A DNA stretch of 64,000 nt, taken from NCBI GenBank assembly GCA_014382245.1, contig JACNKC010000068.1:7506-71505 (forward strand), in the 5' to 3' direction. Below, one piece after another: positions 1 to 8,261 of this stretch. Positions within the stretch are counted from its first letter, which is position 1; every line of letters starts with the position of its first letter. A model generated the notes under the pieces. It was not told the origin of the DNA and did not search any database. It saw only the letters and a program-made list of their open reading frames with translations. The DNA comes from Pseudomonadota bacterium (GTDB lineage: Bacteria > Desulfobacterota > Binatia > UBA1149). Position numbers and translations under genes: made by a program.

Positions 1-1
1 C

Positions 2-553
2 GCACAGCTTGAGCGGAGGTCCTTGGCGGCCGCGCAAGAAGTTGGTACTGGTGTGACCGGTGGGTCGCCGAGTGCTCTACCACGGCCAGGCGTAGGTGAC
101 CTCCAACCAGGCGACGTTCTGCTCACCGGCGATGGTGGATTGGCAAAGTACCTCAAGGGGACTGGCGAATACGGGCATGGAGCGATGGTTTTGAGAAGCG
201 AAAGTGAGCGCCTGGAAGTTCTCTCTTCGGATGCTCGTGGCATCTACATCAGGGACAATTCCGATCCTGCGGTAGGGGGGCGCACCTTCGACGTCTTCCG
301 GACAGAGGATGTGAGTGCGACCGATCTCCGGGCGTTCGCGCGGGGCGTAGCCACAGAAGGCGGGCTTGGTCAGTACTTCGGAAATGCTGGAGGCAACGTC
401 TGCGCTTCGGTCTGTACTCGGGGTCTCGAGGCGGCGGGCGAACTCACCATCCCACGGCTCGTCGGTAGGCTGGTAACACCAAACGGGCTCGGCAGAGCGC
501 TTGGGCCACCCATAGGGCGGATACGCGTTCCTCTCTTGAGGACGGCGCCATGA
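2..553 (+). CDS. Partial permuted NlpC/P60 (YiiX/YaeF)-like cysteine peptidase domain, left-truncated by window edge
   Basis: The reading frame is open to the left edge, so this is probably the C-terminal part of a longer protein; a TTG at 23 is the first possible start inside the window and gives 176 residues. Numbered from that TTG, the segment PGDVLLTGDGG is followed by YGHGAMVL (His52) and later by NVCASVCTRG (Cys127, Cys131). A His-first, Cys-last order with a 'GDvLLt...HgamV' strand is what permuted papain-like (YiiX/YaeF) domains show; they act as peptidases, amidases or lipid hydrolases. No signal peptide is visible in the part seen. The stop codon overlaps the next gene by 4 nt (ATGA), so the two are translationally coupled. 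A C-terminal effector domain of a larger secreted or Rhs-like protein is possible but unproven. Confidence 0.5.
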   Translation, partial: AQLERRSLAAAQEVGTGVTGGSPSALPRPGVGDLQPGDVLLTGDGGLAKYLKGTGEYGHGAMVLRSESERLEVLSSDARGIYIRDNSDPAVGGRTFDVFRTEDVSATDLRAFARGVATEGGLGQYFGNAGGNVCASVCTRGLEAAGELTIPRLVGRLVTPNGLGRALGPPIGRIRVPLLRTAP

Positions 554-1581
554 GGGGCGGGGCGGCTCTCGTGACGGTTGTTGTGCTGGTCTCCGTGGCC
601 GCTTCGGCGGGAGCTAATGGAATGCAGGATGAAGAAGTGAAGCCTCCGTCGAGTTTCGAGATTCCGTACGATGGACCCGGTCAGCTCGCCACGATCTGGA
701 GCTGGGGACGAGACCGCCGCGACGGCGAGAAGGCGCTGATCCTTACCGCTCGCATGCAGAGTCGCCGAGTTGAGGTAGAGGCTGCGACTCGAGCGCGCTG
801 GCTATCGCCTACCGAGCTACTGGTTGAGCAAAACGTTTGGCCTGTGAGGAATGGTTCGGGAAGCCGCATCCTGCGAATGACTCGTGAGGGGGAGGTGCTT
901 GAGGTTCTTTGTGATCGCGCGGGCCTCTCCAACGCTGAGCCTTCGCCCGATGGCGAGCGGGTTCTGCTTGAACGAGATGACCAGAAAGGGTTCCAGGGGC
1001 TCGAGGTTAGGAGTCTTGTAGAGGACTTTCACCTGCAAGCCAATCATCCGAAGCCGACGGGCCCGGGCATGGGTTTTATGATGACTCCTCCGGTCTGGAG
1101 TCCGGATGGATCGAAGTTTGTTGCAGGGCTCTACGTTCCGAACCTTCCAGAGGAACCCGGTCGCCTGTATGCGAGACTTGCCATCGTCTCCCGCGATACT
1201 CCTGGCTACACACGGATTCCCGACAGCCCTCCTGGCAAGGAACCGGAGAGGGGTGGTGTGATCCCGCTCTTTTGGAATCAAGCGGGGATTCACGTCCGAA
1301 CGACAAAGATCGGCAGTGGTCTGCTGCGGTGCGATCCCGAGGGCTCGGGATGTACTCCGGTCTACGCTCCGGGAGAGCATCGCTTGGTGCTTGAGGGACG
1401 ACAGGTCAACGATCACAAGGCTCTGCTCCTCGTTAAGGACTTCACGGTGGACCCGTTGGAGGCGCGTGCTAAGGAGATCCACGAGGTCAACCTCGTTACT
1501 GGAGAAGGTCGCGTGCTCCTGCGCTTGCCCGATGGTGTGTTCATTTCCGATCTCGATTGGATCAATGACGCGATCGACTGA
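550..1581 (+). CDS. Secreted TolB/WD40-like beta-propeller protein, function unknown
   Basis: A 343-residue protein with an N-terminal hydrophobic segment (about residues 6-22) that reads as a Sec signal peptide. Two SPDG motifs are visible, SPDGERVLLERDD and WSPDGSKFVAGLYV, the signature of PD40/TolB-type propeller blades; other blades are more diverged. The first half also has the strand pattern of a propeller that reports a value per blade. It begins inside the stop codon of the preceding peptidase-like gene, so the two probably work together; a periplasmic partner or protective factor is a guess from context only. The gene lies in the window's lower-GC left end, unlike the genes from 1.8 kb onward. 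I do not recognise a named family beyond the propeller fold. Confidence 0.55.
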   Translation: MRGGAALVTVVVLVSVAASAGANGMQDEEVKPPSSFEIPYDGPGQLATIWSWGRDRRDGEKALILTARMQSRRVEVEAATRARWLSPTELLVEQNVWPVRNGSGSRILRMTREGEVLEVLCDRAGLSNAEPSPDGERVLLERDDQKGFQGLEVRSLVEDFHLQANHPKPTGPGMGFMMTPPVWSPDGSKFVAGLYVPNLPEEPGRLYARLAIVSRDTPGYTRIPDSPPGKEPERGGVIPLFWNQAGIHVRTTKIGSGLLRCDPEGSGCTPVYAPGEHRLVLEGRQVNDHKALLLVKDFTVDPLEARAKEIHEVNLVTGEGRVLLRLPDGVFISDLDWINDAID

Positions 1582-1827
1582 GGGTCGCGCCAGGCGCCGA
1601 GGATTTCGCCGAGCACCTTCCGCAGGGTCCAGGAACTCGGGTGCCACCCACCCGTGAGTGAACGTAAGTACGAATGAAGTAGTCACGACCCCATGACCTT
1701 TCGGATGAGGCCAGTTTGCCAACCCGCGCGCCTACGGCCCCTGGGATCCGCTTAACGGCACCGGCCCCGACGGCGGATTTTTCTTCCCCGGCCTGCCCCT
1801 CGCACTGAACTCGGCGGGCGCCCGGCT
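1582..1827. other. Gap with compositional break; no supported gene
   Basis: This stretch separates the rightward propeller gene from the leftward carotenoid oxygenase gene. From about 1715 the sequence becomes visibly richer in GC. A plus-strand frame through 1720-1853 is open and translates to a Gly/Pro-rich peptide containing AYGPWDPLNGTGPDGG, but two in-frame stops lie just upstream and no start codon precedes it, so it is at most a gene relic. No clear terminator hairpin with a T-run was found. Confidence 0.4.
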
Positions 1828-3195
1828 CTACTTGTCGGCAAACCAGTTGCCGTGAAAACCGAAGGGCACACGCTGGGGCATAGCCACCCGGGCTACCGGC
1901 CCGGCCTGCGGCTGCGTGGCGTCGAGTATCACCAGGTCGCTGCCGTCGCGTGACTTGTCGTAGGCAAAAAACACCAGGTACCCTTCGTCTTCACCCTCGC
2001 CGACCGGGGCAAACGTGGCCTCGCCCGGCACCTGTCCCGTCGGCAAATCGTAGGCAGTGTTGTTGCCGGTGTCGAAATCGATCTTGAGTATTTTTGATAA
2101 CTCTCCAGGGCCTACCAGGAGGCCTGGTGAGCTCACGGCGTAACCGTAACGAACCCGGCTGCCAACGAGCCTGTCGTCCACGCGTGGGAACTCGGCCGGC
2201 ACGTCTAGAATATGGCTCTCCGATACCCGCCCGCTGGCCGGGTCTATCACAAACCGATGCGGCACCGCCGAGTCAAAATTGTCGCTGCCCCCTCTCCACA
2301 GTTCGGGATAACGGCATACGTCGAGCACGATCGAACCGTCTTGGGCGTCGCGGGCGTTGAAAGGATGAAAGATGTAGCAGGGGTCGATATCGTACCAGCG
2401 GACAGCTGCACCCGGAACGCCGCGAGGCATTACTCCCAGCCGCGCCGGGTAGTCGTCGCTCCAGTGGTAGGGCAGCCCCGCGCCCGGCTGCGGCTGGCCT
2501 CCCCCGAGACTGGCCATGGCAGCCTCCAGGTCGAAGACCACCGGCAGGTCCATGAAGATCACGTTGTTCTCGGTAATGGCGAAGTCGTGGATCATCGTCG
2601 GGCCGGTGACGTCTATCTCCTGGCTCTGCACCAACCGGCCCTCGGCGTCAACGCGGTGATAGACAAGGTAGGGCGGGAAAAACCCGTAGCCGAAAAAATG
2701 CATCTCGCCGGTCACGGGACAGATCTTAGGATGCGCGGTCATCGCCGTGGTGAGCTTGCCGTCGAAGTCGTGCAGGCCGACGGTGTCGAGTCCCGGTGTG
2801 ACCTCGGTCGGAAACGAACTCTCGACCAGTGCCATGAACTTGCCGGCGTGCCGAACGATATTGGTGTTGGCCACCGCTATGCTGTGGTCGACCTCGCCAC
2901 CCTCGCTTATCATCTGCAGGTCAGGATCTTCGAGAGCCCGGGTCTGCACCCAGCGGTTGCGGTACCAGCTGGCCTTGCCCCCCTCCAGGCGCACGCCGTG
3001 CAGCATTCCGTCACCGGTAAACCAGTGAGACGACTCACCTGTAGCCGGGTTAGGGCCGATGCGCATGTACACTCCATTGAGCTCGGGGGGAAGGGCTCCC
3101 TCGACTACGAGATTAGTGCTACTGACCTCATCGGTTACCGGGGCAAAGTTGCCCTGTAAATGAAACGGAAGTTTCTCGTCCTTGGCCGTCTGCAT
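1828..3195 (-). CDS. Carotenoid oxygenase (RPE65/CCD family)
   Basis: Non-haem iron dioxygenase of the carotenoid/apocarotenoid/stilbenoid cleavage family. With the start chosen here (ATG at 3195) the protein has 455 residues, normal for the family. It opens with GALPPELNGVYMRIGPNP, the typical first blade of the seven-bladed propeller. All four iron-binding histidines are present: His155 (TAHPK), His203 (MIHDFA), His277 (FHPFNA) and His448 (GFHGNW). The frame stays open upstream to 3354, but that extension would overlap the start of the divergent thiol peroxidase and has no family similarity, so it was left out. There is no signal peptide, so it is probably cytoplasmic. The substrate cannot be told from sequence; carotenoid, apocarotenal or lignostilbene-type compounds are all possible. 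Confidence 0.9.
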   Translation of the reverse strand: MQTAKDEKLPFHLQGNFAPVTDEVSSTNLVVEGALPPELNGVYMRIGPNPATGESSHWFTGDGMLHGVRLEGGKASWYRNRWVQTRALEDPDLQMISEGGEVDHSIAVANTNIVRHAGKFMALVESSFPTEVTPGLDTVGLHDFDGKLTTAMTAHPKICPVTGEMHFFGYGFFPPYLVYHRVDAEGRLVQSQEIDVTGPTMIHDFAITENNVIFMDLPVVFDLEAAMASLGGGQPQPGAGLPYHWSDDYPARLGVMPRGVPGAAVRWYDIDPCYIFHPFNARDAQDGSIVLDVCRYPELWRGGSDNFDSAVPHRFVIDPASGRVSESHILDVPAEFPRVDDRLVGSRVRYGYAVSSPGLLVGPGELSKILKIDFDTGNNTAYDLPTGQVPGEATFAPVGEGEDEGYLVFFAYDKSRDGSDLVILDATQPQAGPVARVAMPQRVPFGFHGNWFADK

Positions 3196-3301
3196 GGCCT
3201 GCACTATGCCGAACCGACCGCTTGAAGCCAAGACCGGTTCGTGGAAGTGTTCGCGGCTGCGCGGGCCGCCCCCCGGGGAGGCGCCCGCCCTGAAGGAGTA
3301 A

Positions 3302-3808
3302 ATGTCCATGGCGAGCGTCACACTGAGAGGAAACCCCTTTGAACTTTCCGGCACACTGCCCGAGACCGGACAGGCGGCACCCGATTACAACCTGGCGGCC
3401 GGCGACCTGTCGGCGGTTACGCCCGCCACCCACAGCGGCAAGACCAGGATCATCGTCACCGTGCCCAGCCTCGACACGCCCGTCTGCCAGACCGAAACCC
3501 GCGCCTTCAACGAGATGGCAGCCAACCTGGCCGATACCGTGGTGCTCATCGTGAGCTCGGACCTCCCCTTTGCGCAGAAGCGCTTCTGCGAAACCGAGGG
3601 ACTGGAGAACGTGGTGGCCTGTTCTGATCTGCGCGATCGCGGTTTTGCCGAGCGCTGGGGCGTGGCCATAAGCGAAGGCCCGCTGCAGGGAGTGACCGCG
3701 CGGGCGGTGTTCGTCGTCGACGCAGACGACCAGCTGCTCTACAGCGAGCTCGTACCCGAGATCGCCCATGAGCCCGACTACGACGCGGCCCTGGCAGCCG
3801 CTTCCTGA
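3302..3808 (+). CDS. tpx: Thiol peroxidase (Tpx, atypical 2-Cys peroxiredoxin)
   Basis: A 168-residue peroxiredoxin that reduces hydrogen peroxide and lipid hydroperoxides using thioredoxin. The peroxidatic cysteine lies in VPSLDTPVC (Cys62) and the resolving cysteine in KRFCETEG (Cys96), close to the Cys61/Cys95 pair of Escherichia coli Tpx; the Tpx-specific start VTLRGNPFELSG is also present. A good ribosome-binding site (AAGGAG, 3293-3298) supports ATG 3302. It is cytoplasmic or periplasmic by family, with no signal peptide here. It is transcribed away from the carotenoid oxygenase (106-bp gap), and its last 31 bases overlap the 3' end of the convergent gene, so no room exists for a terminator between them. 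Confidence 0.95.
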   Translation: MSMASVTLRGNPFELSGTLPETGQAAPDYNLAAGDLSAVTPATHSGKTRIIVTVPSLDTPVCQTETRAFNEMAANLADTVVLIVSSDLPFAQKRFCETEGLENVVACSDLRDRGFAERWGVAISEGPLQGVTARAVFVVDADDQLLYSELVPEIAHEPDYDAALAAAS

Positions 3809-5451
3809 GAGTCCAGTTCGTCGGCGCCAAACAGCTCGGCGCTGTCGTAAACAGCCGTGGTGTCGTGGTCGTCGCCGCGCAGGCGACAACGTGCCACCCC
3901 GAAGCTCCACCTGAGGTAGACCCCCTCTCCCAGTGGGCGCCACAGCGGCACGCGCGTCAGTAGGCGAGCGCTTTCCAGGTCTGACCCTGGGTCTGAAATC
4001 CGTACCTCGCCGGTGCCCGGCACAACCGCCGCGTCGCCCTGCCCCGGCATGAGCGCCTTCCCGTCGCCCAGTACCACCGCCGGGGTACCGTCGCGGTCGC
4101 AGAAAAAACGCGCGCGCGTACCTTCGCGCCCGGCATCGCGGCCGCGCCCCTGCACAACGGCGAACGCGTCTACCGTTAACGCCATCCCTGCCAGCCCCGC
4201 ATGGTCGATCAGTTCAAGCTCGCCCGCAAGCCGACCGTGTTCGCGCTGGTCGCCGCCGGGCGTCCAGCGCAGGTCCAGTTTCAAGTTTGACAGTTCGGCC
4301 TCGCCCATGCCCTGTTCAAGGTCGAGGTACGCCAGGTGAGACGGGTACACCACCACCGGCGCATCCAGCCTGAAGCGCGTGGCCTCGTCGTCCGGCTTAC
4401 GGTCTACCCGGAAACCCGGGCAGTCGATGGCGGATGCTGCCGATGACGAATCGGACGTGAACAGCGCCATGCGCCCGTCGGCCAGCAGCAGGCACACGCG
4501 CGCGAGTACCGCGCCGCGCCCGGCCGACTCCACGCCGGCAAACAAGGAATCGCCCTGCTCCGACAGTACGGCCATCAGGTTCAGTGGCCGTGCGTAAGCC
4601 TGCTGCGCATCGGGTTCCGACCGCTCAGCGGCGGGCAGCCCGCGCGGCACCACCTGCCAGCCGGGTCTCGCGCGGGAGGGGCCGGCGGTTCGTGTTTCGA
4701 TGGCCACCGCTGCCCGCCCGGCAAGCGAGTCACCACCAGCAGCGTTCGCGCCCTCGTAGTCAGCCAGCGCCAGCTCGGTTGCGGCGAGAAAACCTTCACG
4801 CCACGGCCCCGGCCACCTCAAGGGCACCGACAGTTCGAGTTGCAATGCATCCACCCTGTCGTCGGCCGCCAGTCGTGCAAACCCGGAAAGCCGCGCATCG
4901 TCGTGACCGTCATGACGGCCCGAAAACAACTGCAGCGCATTGTCGGCGCCCCATGCCGGGTAACGCCAGCCCACGGGGGCCCAGGTTCGCCGCGCCTGCA
5001 GTTCGTCGCGCAGGCGGGAGACCGGCCCTTCCCATGTCGCCGTCGAGACGGTTGGCCACCTGCCCGACAGTCGTCCGTCATGTTCACGCAAGCCGAGTCC
5101 CAGGTCGCAGGCCGGCAACAATACGTTCCATCCATGCACGAACAGCAACAACGGCCGACAGCCCTCGGCCACCTGCGCGGCGCCGTCTATGGCCCGCCCG
5201 AGTTCATCGACAAAAACCGGCGCACGTTCCAGCTCACTTACGCGGTTCAGGTCTACAACGTTGCGATCGAGGTCTCCGTTGATCACCGCCCAGGCATCAA
5301 GTCGCTCGGCCAGCTCCACGGCCAGTTCGGCCGTGTGGAGATCATTCATCCCGTCATCACGGCGAACGGCGCGCGCGCGGCGGCCACCGTGCGGGGCTAC
5401 TACCACGAGCGGCCGGTTGCCCCGTCTCAGTTGCAGGGCGGGATCACTCAC
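3778..5451 (-). CDS. Unknown protein with N-formylglutamate amidohydrolase-like N-terminal domain
   Basis: A 557-residue protein. The first ~130 residues contain VVVAPHGG, NDLHTAELA and RNVVDLNR, which resemble the metal-binding and DLNR motifs of the N-formylglutamate amidohydrolase (HutG-type) family; LLLFVHGWN follows. The remaining ~400 residues are not recognised. They include charged, beta-rich stretches and no transmembrane segment. A hydrolase acting on an amide is plausible, but the large unassigned C-terminal part makes the substrate unknown. It starts at GTG 5451 within the stop codon of the MFS gene (GTGA overlap), so the pair is translationally coupled; the transporter may import its substrate. 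The 3' end runs 31 bases into tpx on the opposite strand. Confidence 0.6.
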   Translation of the reverse strand: MSDPALQLRRGNRPLVVVAPHGGRRARAVRRDDGMNDLHTAELAVELAERLDAWAVINGDLDRNVVDLNRVSELERAPVFVDELGRAIDGAAQVAEGCRPLLLFVHGWNVLLPACDLGLGLREHDGRLSGRWPTVSTATWEGPVSRLRDELQARRTWAPVGWRYPAWGADNALQLFSGRHDGHDDARLSGFARLAADDRVDALQLELSVPLRWPGPWREGFLAATELALADYEGANAAGGDSLAGRAAVAIETRTAGPSRARPGWQVVPRGLPAAERSEPDAQQAYARPLNLMAVLSEQGDSLFAGVESAGRGAVLARVCLLLADGRMALFTSDSSSAASAIDCPGFRVDRKPDDEATRFRLDAPVVVYPSHLAYLDLEQGMGEAELSNLKLDLRWTPGGDQREHGRLAGELELIDHAGLAGMALTVDAFAVVQGRGRDAGREGTRARFFCDRDGTPAVVLGDGKALMPGQGDAAVVPGTGEVRISDPGSDLESARLLTRVPLWRPLGEGVYLRWSFGVARCRLRGDDHDTTAVYDSAELFGADELDSQEAAARAAS

Positions 5452-6653
5452 GCGCGGGTCGCCCGTATCAGGGCCAGGCCCACGGGTATCGCCAACACCA
5501 TCAACACCAGCGAGGTCGAAATGCCCGTCTGCAGGCTGCCGGTGGCATCTGACACCGCCCCTACCAGCCAGGGGCCGACTCCATTACCAATCCCGCCGAC
5601 AAAAAATACGTTCACGGCAAACGCCAATCCCAGCCGTTCGGCGGGCACGAGCCTGGCCACCAGCGCTACCAGCGGCGGAAAGAACCCCAGCATGGGAACA
5701 GGCAGCAGCAGGGCCACTCCCACCCTCACCCATTGCCATGGAGTCCACAGGACAACGGCCAGCATGGCGGCCATAGCCACCAGCCCCCCGACAGCCACAG
5801 CTGCCTCGCCTCCATGTTTGCGGATCGCCGGGTTATCGGCCAGCGCACCACCGGTATAACCGCCCAGCAGGCCGCCCAGTATCATCGCAACCCCGAATAT
5901 ATAGCCGAGGTCGGTGATCGTCATGCCTCCTTTCTCCAGGAACCACGCGGCCGCCCAGATCGAGTAGCCCATCAGTCCCGACACGCCCAGGACGCTGGTC
6001 AGCCACAGCAACTGCAACCTTCGATCTGCGAGCAACCTGCCGATAGCCGCCCCGAGTTTTTCGCCATCGGCATTTGCAGGACCGCTTCGGGGGTCTTGTA
6101 TCATCAACACCAGCGGTGCCACGAGTAAGCCTGCCCCACCGTATAAAAAGAACACGCTGCGCCACCCGAACTGCTCTGCCAGCAAGCCACCGGCGGCAAT
6201 GCCGAGCGCGCCGCCAAGGGTGGCCCCGGCGCCGAATATACCCACCGCCCGTCCTCTCCTGTCCTCGGGGAAGGTGGTAGCAATCAGTGAAATCGCGCAG
6301 GGGTAGAGGCTGGCCTCGCCAAGCCCGGTAAAAAACCGCGCCGCGAACATCGACTTGAAGTCTACAGCCAGTCCGCTGGCAGCCGTTGCCAGCGACCATA
6401 AGATCAGCCCGAGTGCTATCAGGCGAGTGCGAGAGCGGCTGTCGGCTGCGTGACCGAAAGCAAAGGCCCCCACCGCGTACACGCCCGAGAACGCAACGCC
6501 CGCCAGCACTCCCATGGCCGAGTCGCTCAGGGAGAGGTCGATCTTTATAAGCGGCAGCAGGATGCCCATCACCGCCCGGTCGGCCTGGTTGACCATGTTG
6601 GCGGCGATCAGTGCCCCCATGACAAAAAGTATTCTGCGATCAGGTTCTGACAA
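5448..6653 (-). CDS. Major facilitator superfamily transporter
   Basis: A 401-residue polytopic protein with about 12 predicted membrane helices. Typical MFS features are the DRAVMG segment in helix 1, GHAADSRSRTRLI in the helix 2-3 loop (the G-x-x-x-D-R/S-x-x-R signature), ARFFTGLGEAS in helix 4 and PEDRRGRAVGIFGAGATLGG in the helix 4-5 region. The overall pattern is like the organic-anion/hexuronate or spinster-like subgroups, which carry acids or lipids. The predicted first codon is TTG at 6653; an in-frame ATG lies 11 codons downstream, and neither has a strong ribosome-binding site. Its end overlaps the next gene by 4 nt and its start is 23 bases from the upstream hydratase, so this is part of a long leftward operon. 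Confidence 0.85.
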   Translation of the reverse strand: MSEPDRRILFVMGALIAANMVNQADRAVMGILLPLIKIDLSLSDSAMGVLAGVAFSGVYAVGAFAFGHAADSRSRTRLIALGLILWSLATAASGLAVDFKSMFAARFFTGLGEASLYPCAISLIATTFPEDRRGRAVGIFGAGATLGGALGIAAGGLLAEQFGWRSVFFLYGGAGLLVAPLVLMIQDPRSGPANADGEKLGAAIGRLLADRRLQLLWLTSVLGVSGLMGYSIWAAAWFLEKGGMTITDLGYIFGVAMILGGLLGGYTGGALADNPAIRKHGGEAAVAVGGLVAMAAMLAVVLWTPWQWVRVGVALLLPVPMLGFFPPLVALVARLVPAERLGLAFAVNVFFVGGIGNGVGPWLVGAVSDATGSLQTGISTSLVLMVLAIPVGLALIRATRA

Positions 6654-6676
6654 GACGGGGAACCGTACGAGCCGCG

Positions 6677-7468
6677 TCAGCGGCCGAAACGCGAGCGATC
6701 GGGCCGACGCTTTTCTTTGAACGCAGCGCCCAGTTCCTGCGACTCTTCGCTCGCGTAGTAGTAAGGCGTGAGCGTGTCCAGTGCCACTCGCGACAGGCCG
6801 GGCGCACCCGCATGGCGGGCGTGGAACGATGCCTTTAGAGCGGCCAGCGCCTGGCTGCCACGGTCGGCCAGCTCGTCACACAAACCGTTGACATGATCGC
6901 GCAACGCCGCGGGCTCGATCACTTCGTTGACCAGGCCCATCGCCATTGCTTCTTCAGCCGTGTACTTGCGGTTGAGCAGCCAAAGCTCCTTGGCCTTCTT
7001 GCGACCGATAGCCTCTTCGAGGTACCAGGTGCCGAAGCCTGCGTCGAAGCTGCCCATCATCGGGCCCACCTGCCTGAAGGCAGCCGCCGCCGACGCAATC
7101 GTAAGGTCGCACATCAGTGCCAGGACATTGCCGCCGCCCACCGCGAAACCGTTGACCATGGCGATCACCGGCTTGGGCAACTTGTCGATGAGGTCGTAGA
7201 GATCCACCACCGGGAACACGGTGGAGTAGTCAAAGCCTTCCACGTCCTCGTGGTCGGCGTGGTCGCCACCGAGGCAGAAGAAGCGATCGCCTGCGCCGGT
7301 GAGCACCACGCTGCGGCAGTCGCGGTCGCGGCGTGCCGACTGCAGCGCGTCGCAGAGTTCGTCAAGAGTACGCGAGCGAAAGGCGTTGCCCGCCTGCTCA
7401 CGATTGATGGTCAGCCAGAGCGAACCGTTGTCGGGGTTACGCTCGCAGAGAATATCCTGGTAATCCAT
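6677..7468 (-). CDS. Crotonase-family enzyme, MenB/BadI-like (ring-forming or ring-opening CoA hydratase)
   Basis: A 263-residue crotonase-fold enzyme starting at MDYQDILCE (ATG 7468); the longer frame to 7546 would run into bufC. The oxyanion-hole motifs are FFCLGGDH and [16 protein letters not shown]. The segment QVGPMMGSFDAGFGTWYLEEA, then KKAKELWLLNRKY and EAMAMGLVNEV, match the signature shared by MenB (naphthoate synthase) and BadI (2-ketocyclohexanecarboxyl-CoA hydrolase) rather than ordinary enoyl-CoA hydratases. A true menB sits in the men operon at 28.6 kb, so this copy more likely serves alicyclic or aromatic acyl-CoA metabolism. It lies 13 bases after bufC and 23 before the MFS gene on the same strand. 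Confidence 0.75.
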   Translation of the reverse strand: MDYQDILCERNPDNGSLWLTINREQAGNAFRSRTLDELCDALQSARRDRDCRSVVLTGAGDRFFCLGGDHADHEDVEGFDYSTVFPVVDLYDLIDKLPKPVIAMVNGFAVGGGNVLALMCDLTIASAAAAFRQVGPMMGSFDAGFGTWYLEEAIGRKKAKELWLLNRKYTAEEAMAMGLVNEVIEPAALRDHVNGLCDELADRGSQALAALKASFHARHAGAPGLSRVALDTLTPYYYASEESQELGAAFKEKRRPDRSRFGR

Positions 7469-7481
7469 ACCGCCATTTCCA

Positions 7482-8261
7482 TCATGCGCGAACGACTGTG
7501 ACCAGCGACAGCCCGGTCCAACGCGCAAACATGGCTCCGATGTCATCGCCGCCGGCCCCGGAGTCGGCCAGCTGCTGCACGGTCTGGCCGAGAGTAGCCC
7601 CCGCTCTCATGCTCTCGAGGGCCGTCGCCTCGGCCTCGCCCAGCCCCTCGGTCACCACGTCGAAGCCCGCGCGATACACGAGCACGCTGTCGGGGCGGTC
7701 AACGAGGTCGATATCAACGCTGTCGCGGTCGTAGTCACGCGCGTCGCGTATTTCCTTGATCGGCCAGTCCGAAACCACCAGCGCCGCGGCCGGTTGAAAG
7801 TCCAGTCGCAAAGATGCCAGTTGATCCTGGCCAAGGTCTTCGAGTAGCGACAGGTCGGCAGCGGCCAACCACGCGCCGTGAAAACACTCGAGCACGGCCC
7901 ACTCCAGGCGCGCGAGATCGGGCACAAAAGGCAGGGCCACGCCGAGCTCATCGTCGGCAAGAAAGCCGGGCAGGTCGCGGCCGATGTAATTCAGGTTGGG
8001 CTCGTCGCGATTGATGCAGGGCAGGTACCGATGCACAAGCGAGTGAAACGCAGCGCCGCCCAGCACCGCGGCAAGGGCAGGAAAGGATTCGAGAAGCGAT
8101 TCTTCCACGCGCGCGTGGTAACCGCCGGTGTAGGCCCCCACCCGGTGCAGCAGGTCGCACCCGGGCGGCGGGTCGGCCAGGTAGTCGAGCAGGCCAGCCT
8201 CTTCGCCGGTGAGCACCGCGTTGGCCATGGCCCGTTGCAGCCGAATGACTTCCTCGATCAC
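7482..8261 (-). CDS. bufC: BufC-like partner protein (DUF2063, putative DNA-binding/recognition domain) of the MNIO enzyme
   Basis: Starts at GTG 8261, which shares bases with the stop of bufB (GTGA overlap), giving 259 residues; a longer frame upstream only repeats bufB in another register. The N-terminal half (IRLQRAMANAVLTG, LLHRVGAYTGGYHARVEESL, ESFPALAAVLGGAAFHSLVHRYL) is the DUF2063 domain that always travels with DUF692/MNIO enzymes; the C-terminal half ends in MFARWTGLSLVTVV. In studied bufferin systems BufC binds the precursor peptide and helps BufB modify its cysteines. The gene order bufA-bufB-bufC and the tight coupling support this role in the cytoplasm. Confidence in the family is high; the exact biochemical role here is inferred. 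Confidence 0.85.
   Translation of the reverse strand: MIEEVIRLQRAMANAVLTGEEAGLLDYLADPPPGCDLLHRVGAYTGGYHARVEESLLESFPALAAVLGGAAFHSLVHRYLPCINRDEPNLNYIGRDLPGFLADDELGVALPFVPDLARLEWAVLECFHGAWLAAADLSLLEDLGQDQLASLRLDFQPAAALVVSDWPIKEIRDARDYDRDSVDIDLVDRPDSVLVYRAGFDVVTEGLGEAEATALESMRAGATLGQTVQQLADSGAGGDDIGAMFARWTGLSLVTVVRA

Noticed and set aside
817-1722. Minus-strand frame opposite the propeller gene
   Set aside because: No domain or ribosome-binding site; the plus-strand gene has a signal peptide and SPDG motifs.
1720-1853. Plus-strand open stretch coding a Gly/Pro-rich peptide (AYGPWDPLNGTGPDGG)
   Set aside because: Preceded by two in-frame stops with no start codon, and overlaps the end of the carotenoid oxygenase gene; at most a relic.
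3196-3354. Upstream extension of the carotenoid oxygenase
   Set aside because: It would overlap tpx on the other strand and has no similarity to the family.
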